Below the pieces are notes generated by a model. It did no database searches. It was not told the DNA's origin and saw nothing but the letters and a program-made list of their open reading frames with translations. Source: Actinomycetes bacterium (GTDB lineage Bacteria; Actinomycetota; Acidimicrobiia; Acidimicrobiales; Ilumatobacteraceae). From it: a DNA stretch of 46,657 nucleotides. The stretch covers positions 1-46,657 of the forward strand of contig BJGC01000018.1 in the NCBI GenBank assembly GCA_014190235.1. The letters run 5' to 3'. Positions 42,581 through 46,657 of the stretch are shown one piece after another. The position numbers and the translations under genes were made by a program. Within the stretch, counting starts at the first letter, position 1. Each line of letters opens with the position of its first letter.

Positions 42581-44695
42581 GTGACGCAGCGAGTACACAT
42601 CCCTGGTCCGAATTGTTCGGTCATCATTGAGGTTGGCAACGCCATGCCTTTTATCGCGTATTGGGGTGCACCCATTGTTGATATCGATGACGAGGCCGTC
42701 ATAGATGAGGCACTGAGAGAATTCATGCCACGTGGCGCACTGCCGGGCGGTCTTGATCAGGAGTGTGCGATTGGTCTTGTACCAATGCATGGTGACGGTT
42801 GGATGGGACGACCCGGCTTGTTGGGGCATCGGCGCGGAGGCACGGCATGGGCGCCACGATTTAAAGATGCACGCGTGTCGCCACTTGGCGGCGGAGGTGC
42901 TGGATGCCTGATCACTGTTCGAGATGATGTGGCCGAACTAGAACTTGTTTTGCGAGTGGAGTTGTGCACGAGTGGTGCACTTGGCATGCAGGCGACAGTG
43001 CGCAATCTTGGGCGTGATCGGTATTCGCTTGATGCGTTGACGATTACATTTCCGATGCCGAGGCGTGCAACACATCTTGGGACATTTCATGGTCGCTGGT
43101 GCAAAGAAATGCAGCGAGACAGAAGTGAATGGAAAGTCGGAGCATGGACAGCGGAAAATCGTCGTGGACGCACTAGTCATGAGCATCCACCACTACTACT
43201 GGCACACACCACGACAGCATCTGCAGTTGATGGAGAAGCGTGGGCCTTGCACACTGCGTGGAGCGGCAATCATGTGAGTTTTGCCGAGCGCTTGGCTGAC
43301 GGGCGCCGGTATATGCAAATGGGCGAGTTACTGCACAGTGGTGAGATCTGTCTCGAGGCCGGAGAAACATATACAACGCCACGCATTGTTGGAGCGTATT
43401 CGTCAGTTGGTGACTGCGGGATCGCAAATATTATGCAAGCAGAGGTTCGGGCAATGCGTAATCCGATGTCACCACGACCAGTGACGCTCAATACATGGGA
43501 AGCAGTCTATTTCAATCACGATATTGACACTCTGCAGCAACTCGCTCATGCGGCAGCCGATGTCGGAGTTGAACGTTTCGTATTAGATGATGGATGGTTT
43601 TTAGGGCGCCGAAATGATTCGGCTGGTTTAGGTGATTGGTATGTCGACCCTGTTGTGTATCCGCGAGGTCTCACGCCATTAATTGACACGGTGAAATCCC
43701 GCGGCATGCAGTTTGGATTATGGCTCGAACCAGAGATGGTGAATCCTGATAGCAATCTGTATCGCGCGCAGCCCGATTGGGTGCTTGAACATTCTGGATA
43801 CTCTCATGTTTTAGCGCGTCACCAGCTTGTGCTGGATCTAACTCTTCCCGAAGCGTATGAGTACATCTTGCAGCGCATTGATGCGTTGCTCACTGAATAC
43901 GACATTTCGTATTTAAAGTGGGACATGAATAGACCCCATGTCGGCGCTGCTGACGCTCGCGGAACCGCTGCAACACATATCCAAACGCAAGCGTTGTATA
44001 TGTTGCTTGACGAGATCAGATTTTTACATCCGGATGTCGAGATCGAGTCGTGTGCGTCTGGTGGCGGTCGCATCGATCATGAAATCCTGCGCCGCACTGA
44101 TCGGGTGTGGACAAGCGATACCAATGACCCGCTGTTGCGCCAAACAATTCAACATCACACATCACTGCTTGTTCCGCCCGAAATGATGGGATGCCACATC
44201 GGAGCGCCAACTGCTCACACCACGAACAAAACATCGTCGCTTACTTTCCGCGCGATCACGGCCATGTTTGGGCACCTTGGCATTGAATGGAATCTTTTGC
44301 ACGCCACGCCGACTGAACTTGAAGAATTGCGGGCTGTCGTTGCACTGCACAAAGAACTGCGCCCTGTCTTGCACACGGGACACGTCATCTTCACCACCAT
44401 GCTGTCTGATTCGCACGGAGAGTATTTAGCCCATGGAGTGGTTTCGCCAGATCTTGGTCGTGCGGTGGTGGCGGTCTCTCGACTAGTAGACCAAAGCGTC
44501 GGCGCGCCACCAAAGTTGCATATTGTCGGGCTAGATCATCGCCGCCGATACACGGTGTCTTGTGTGCTTGGGCAACCACATGGCGGTGACTATGTCATCA
44601 GTCACCACTCCGGATACGACCTTGAGCACAATGGTCTTGAGATTTTGCCAATGCATCCTGAATCGGCTGTGTTGCTCACGCTTGAATCCTCGTAG
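42581..44695 (+). CDS. GH36 alpha-galactosidase
   Basis: The 704-residue product belongs to glycoside hydrolase family 36. Hallmarks are LNTWEAVYFNHD, FVLDDGWFLGRRNDSAGLGDW, YLKWDMNRPH with nucleophile Asp448, ESCASGGGRID, and WTSDTNDP with acid/base Asp513; the 65-residue interval agrees with known GH36 enzymes. It cleaves terminal alpha-galactose from raffinose-type sugars or galactolipids. There is no signal peptide, so it should be cytoplasmic and need imported substrate. Its position divergent from galT indicates a role in galactose use. The start is GTG 42581. Length is typical (about 700 residues). Confidence 0.93.
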   Translation: MTQRVHIPGPNCSVIIEVGNAMPFIAYWGAPIVDIDDEAVIDEALREFMPRGALPGGLDQECAIGLVPMHGDGWMGRPGLLGHRRGGTAWAPRFKDARVSPLGGGGAGCLITVRDDVAELELVLRVELCTSGALGMQATVRNLGRDRYSLDALTITFPMPRRATHLGTFHGRWCKEMQRDRSEWKVGAWTAENRRGRTSHEHPPLLLAHTTTASAVDGEAWALHTAWSGNHVSFAERLADGRRYMQMGELLHSGEICLEAGETYTTPRIVGAYSSVGDCGIANIMQAEVRAMRNPMSPRPVTLNTWEAVYFNHDIDTLQQLAHAAADVGVERFVLDDGWFLGRRNDSAGLGDWYVDPVVYPRGLTPLIDTVKSRGMQFGLWLEPEMVNPDSNLYRAQPDWVLEHSGYSHVLARHQLVLDLTLPEAYEYILQRIDALLTEYDISYLKWDMNRPHVGAADARGTAATHIQTQALYMLLDEIRFLHPDVEIESCASGGGRIDHEILRRTDRVWTSDTNDPLLRQTIQHHTSLLVPPEMMGCHIGAPTAHTTNKTSSLTFRAITAMFGHLGIEWNLLHATPTELEELRAVVALHKELRPVLHTGHVIFTTMLSDSHGEYLAHGVVSPDLGRAVVAVSRLVDQSVGAPPKLHIVGLDHRRRYTVSCVLGQPHGGDYVISHHSGYDLEHNGLEILPMHPESAVLLTLESS

Positions 44696-44698
44696 AAT
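44693..44698 (+). promoter_or_regulatory. -10-like box for gatC
   Basis: TAGAAT overlaps the alpha-galactosidase stop codon and ends 7 bases before GTG 44706. TTGCTC at 44672-44677 is a weak candidate -35 box with a 15-base spacer. Confidence 0.35.
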
Positions 44699-44705
44699 TG
44701 ACTCC

Positions 44706-45020
44706 GTGACTTCTCCTACTTCTAGTTCTTCAATTTCAGCGGCTGACGTCATCAAGGTGGCCCGGCTAGCGCGACTCGACATTGACGATGCCCAGGTGGA
44801 GCATTTCACTCAACAACTCGCCAAGGTGCTCGAGCATTTCACCGACGTAGATGCCCTTGATCTTTCTGATGTCCAGCCAATGACTCAGGCGTACCCTCTG
44901 GCAAATGTGTTACGCCAAGATGTTGAGCAACCATGTCTAGACCGCGACGAAGTATTGGCTGCGGCACCACAAGCCCAAGACGGTCGGTTCCGCGTACCAA
45001 CGATTAACGGTGAGGCATAG
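44706..45020 (+). CDS. gatC: Aspartyl/glutamyl-tRNA amidotransferase subunit C
   Basis: The 104-residue protein is GatC, the small helper subunit of GatCAB, with [24 protein letters not shown] near the N-terminus and [20 protein letters not shown] in the middle, both typical. It stabilises GatA-GatB. GTG 44706 is chosen because the frame reads further upstream into the alpha-galactosidase gene, while a -10-like box lies 7 bases before this codon. It ends 2 bases before gatA. An N-terminal Ser/Thr-rich tail of about 12 residues precedes the family core. Confidence 0.92.
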   Translation: MTSPTSSSSISAADVIKVARLARLDIDDAQVEHFTQQLAKVLEHFTDVDALDLSDVQPMTQAYPLANVLRQDVEQPCLDRDEVLAAAPQAQDGRFRVPTINGEA

Positions 45021-45022
45021 CA

Positions 45023-46462
45023 GTGGCATCTCTCCCCACCACGGCTGCTGATATTGCTGCTGCTGTTTCTTCTGGAACGGTCACGGCATCTGAAGTCTTA
45101 GAACAACATCTTGCTGCCATTGCCGCGCGCGAACCAGATGTGCATGCTTTCAACCTGATCACAACAGATGCTGCGCGCCAACACGCTGCGCGTATCGATG
45201 CTGACATTGCCGACGGAAAACCAGTTGGTGCGCTTGCCGGAGTTCCGTTGGCGCTCAAAGACAATATGTGCACACGTGGTATCCAAACCACATGTTCGTC
45301 GCGGATACTCGAAGGCTGGAAGCCTCCGTACGACGCGACTGTTGTGCAACGTCTTCGAGACGCAGGCGCCATCATGGTGGGTAAAACTAATTTGGACGAG
45401 TTTGCAATGGGTTCGAGTACCGAGAACAGTGCGTTTGGTCCAACAAAAAATCCACTCGATCTCTCGCGTGTACCTGGTGGAAGTAGTGGTGGTAGTGCAG
45501 CAGCAGTTGCAGCAGGGTTTAGTGCAGTGAGTTTGGGCAGTGATACTGGTGGCAGTATTCGTCAACCTGCAGCATTGTGTGGTGTTGTCGGTGTCAAGCC
45601 CACCTATGGATTAGTGAGTCGTTACGGGCTTGTCGCATTTGCAAGCAGCCTTGATCAGATTGGTCCCTTTGCAACAACAGTGCACGACGCCGCTCTCGTG
45701 ACCGAGGTGATTGCCGGACACGACCCGATGGACTCCACTTCTATTCCGCAGCCTGCGCCTAAATTGCGTTCTGCAGTTGGACAGGGTGTTGCGCGCATGC
45801 GCATCGGTCGCGTCACAGACCTGCCAGGTGGAGCAGAGCCAGAAGTTATGAAACGTCTTGACGCTGCATTTGAGGCACTCGCTGCTGCTGGTGCCGAAAT
45901 AGTTGATGTGACTTTGCCTTCGATCGAATATGCGTTGACTGCCTATTACTTAATTGCACCTGCAGAAGCAAGCAGCAACTTGGCTCGCTATGACGGTGTG
46001 CGATACGGCCTTCGTGCCCCAGCATCTGAAGTGAATGCAATGTACGGCGCAACTCGTGCAGCCGGATTTGGCGACGAAGTCAAACGTCGCATCATGCTCG
46101 GCACATATGCGTTGTCTGCCGGATACTTTGACGCGTATTACGGCAAAGCGCTCAAAGTTCGTCGACTGATTGCCGATGACTTTGATCGCGCATACACACA
46201 AGTTGACGCAATTATTACCCCAACTTCGCCAATGGTCGCATTTGCGTTTGGCGACAAAGTCGAAGATCCAATGGCGATGTATTTGTGCGATGTCTACACA
46301 ATTCCGAGCAACTTGGCTGGACACCCCGCAATGAGCGTCCCCTTCGGAACCGGTGCTCACAAGTTGCCTGTCGGAATACAGATCATGGCACCAGCACTTG
46401 GCGAGGTTCCTATGTTTCGAGTGGCGGGCGCGCTTGAGTCTGCGGCGCGAGGTCTGAAATGA
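45023..46462 (+). CDS. gatA: Aspartyl/glutamyl-tRNA amidotransferase subunit A
   Basis: The 479-residue amidase subunit has the amidase signature: Lys79 in LALKDNM, Ser154 in GGSSGGSA and Ser178 in [10 protein letters not shown], matching the Ser-cisSer-Lys triad positions (79, 154, 178) of the S. aureus enzyme as I recall them. It releases ammonia from glutamine for transfer to Glu-tRNA-Gln or Asp-tRNA-Asn by GatB. The start is GTG 45023, two bases after gatC, and the end overlaps gatB by four bases. The catalytic residues are intact. Its presence implies indirect Gln-tRNA (and perhaps Asn-tRNA) formation. Confidence 0.95.
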   Translation: MASLPTTAADIAAAVSSGTVTASEVLEQHLAAIAAREPDVHAFNLITTDAARQHAARIDADIADGKPVGALAGVPLALKDNMCTRGIQTTCSSRILEGWKPPYDATVVQRLRDAGAIMVGKTNLDEFAMGSSTENSAFGPTKNPLDLSRVPGGSSGGSAAAVAAGFSAVSLGSDTGGSIRQPAALCGVVGVKPTYGLVSRYGLVAFASSLDQIGPFATTVHDAALVTEVIAGHDPMDSTSIPQPAPKLRSAVGQGVARMRIGRVTDLPGGAEPEVMKRLDAAFEALAAAGAEIVDVTLPSIEYALTAYYLIAPAEASSNLARYDGVRYGLRAPASEVNAMYGATRAAGFGDEVKRRIMLGTYALSAGYFDAYYGKALKVRRLIADDFDRAYTQVDAIITPTSPMVAFAFGDKVEDPMAMYLCDVYTIPSNLAGHPAMSVPFGTGAHKLPVGIQIMAPALGEVPMFRVAGALESAARGLK

Positions 46463-46657
46463 GCGACATGTTGTTACATAATGGCTGGGAACTTGTCGTT
46501 GGCCTTGAAGTTCATGTCGAGCTTGCAACGAAAACAAAGTTGTTCAGTGGCTCACCCAATCGTTTTGGTGATGAGCCCAATACCAACATCGATCCAGTCA
46601 CTCTCGGACTGCCTGGTGCGCTCCCTGTGCTCAATCAACACGCAGTCGAACTCGCGA
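46459..46657 (+). CDS. gatB: Aspartyl/glutamyl-tRNA amidotransferase subunit B (5' part)
   Basis: Only the first 66 residues are present before the window ends. They contain [20 protein letters not shown] followed by [15 protein letters not shown], a clear GatB N-terminus. GatB phosphorylates and amidates the mischarged tRNA. The ATG overlaps the gatA stop in ATGA, giving translational coupling of the three gat genes. Confidence 0.93.
   Translation, partial: MSDMLLHNGWELVVGLEVHVELATKTKLFSGSPNRFGDEPNTNIDPVTLGLPGALPVLNQHAVELA

Noticed and set aside
45098-45565. Minus-strand open frame (155 residues) antisense to gatA
   Set aside because: Thr- and Cys-rich translation is the complement of the Gly/Ser-rich amidase signature; no support for a gene.
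45950-46537. Minus-strand open frame (195 residues) across the gatA end and gatB start
   Set aside because: Antisense to two clear genes, with cysteine- and histidine-rich sequence typical of a shadow frame.
1-46657. tRNA genes, CRISPR arrays, insertion sequences, attachment sites and transposases
   Set aside because: I saw no regular repeat-spacer pattern, no tRNA-like cloverleaf in the gaps, and no transposase or integrase motifs. A tool-based search would be needed to exclude degraded copies.

Overview
The window is bacterial chromosome with no rRNA, tRNA, CRISPR array or intact mobile element that I can see. Gene content suggests an actinobacterium, plausibly of the class Acidimicrobiia (aquatic relatives of Ilumatobacter). 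The evidence is actinobacterial-style RecBCD, an oxygen-dependent HemY next to ferrochelatase, GatCAB, an FeS-type photolyase, many acyl-CoA and short-chain-dehydrogenase catabolic genes, moderate G+C, and many genes with a TANNNT box only 5-8 bases before the start codon (leaderless-style promoters). The class-level placement is an inference from general knowledge.

Layout. 1-1036: the 3' end of an unidentified gene, a DUF1330-like gene, and a decayed membrane-protein gene. 1037-11593: DNA repair block, with a DEDD exonuclease, a tightly coupled recC-recB-recD operon, and a two-gene unit of unknown function (a Lys-rich coiled-coil protein and a 353-residue protein) behind its own promoter-like inverted repeat. 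11594-14235: an acyl-CoA dehydrogenase relic, a DUF2256 zinc-ribbon gene divergent from an FeS photolyase gene, and small membrane-protein ORFs. 14313-31162: a catabolic region with a Gfo/Idh/MocA oxidoreductase, alpha/beta hydrolase, Baeyer-Villiger monooxygenase fused to an esterase, FKBP lipoprotein, aldehyde dehydrogenase, VOC protein, AlaA aminotransferase, ThrH phosphatase, two SDRs, a D-aminoacylase-type amidohydrolase, a TIM-barrel isomerase, a Rieske oxygenase and an acyl-CoA dehydrogenase. 31205-32321: EngB GTPase and an SRPBCC protein. 32335-38851: a minus-strand operon in transcription order M48 peptidase, hemE, hemH, hemY, lnt, aldose-1-epimerase-like. 38933-46657: ferredoxin, esterase, lgt, enoyl-CoA hydratase, galT divergent from a GH36 alpha-galactosidase, then gatC-gatA-gatB (gatB cut by the window end).

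How the genes fit together. RecBCD and the exonuclease handle DNA ends; the photolyase repairs UV lesions. The monooxygenase-esterase fusion could turn a ketone into an ester and hydrolyse it, with ALDH, SDRs and acyl-CoA enzymes nearby to carry products into beta-oxidation. Lgt and Lnt would mature lipoproteins such as the FKBP protein, but Lnt has serine where the catalytic cysteine is expected. GH36, GalT and the epimerase-like protein suggest use of alpha-galactosides.

Most worth a second look: the two-gene unit after recBCD, the Lnt Cys-to-Ser change, the BVMO-esterase fusion with a changed BVMO fingerprint, and the recurrent leaderless promoter pattern. I did not find anything I can confidently call a complete new system; the unit after recBCD is the best candidate.
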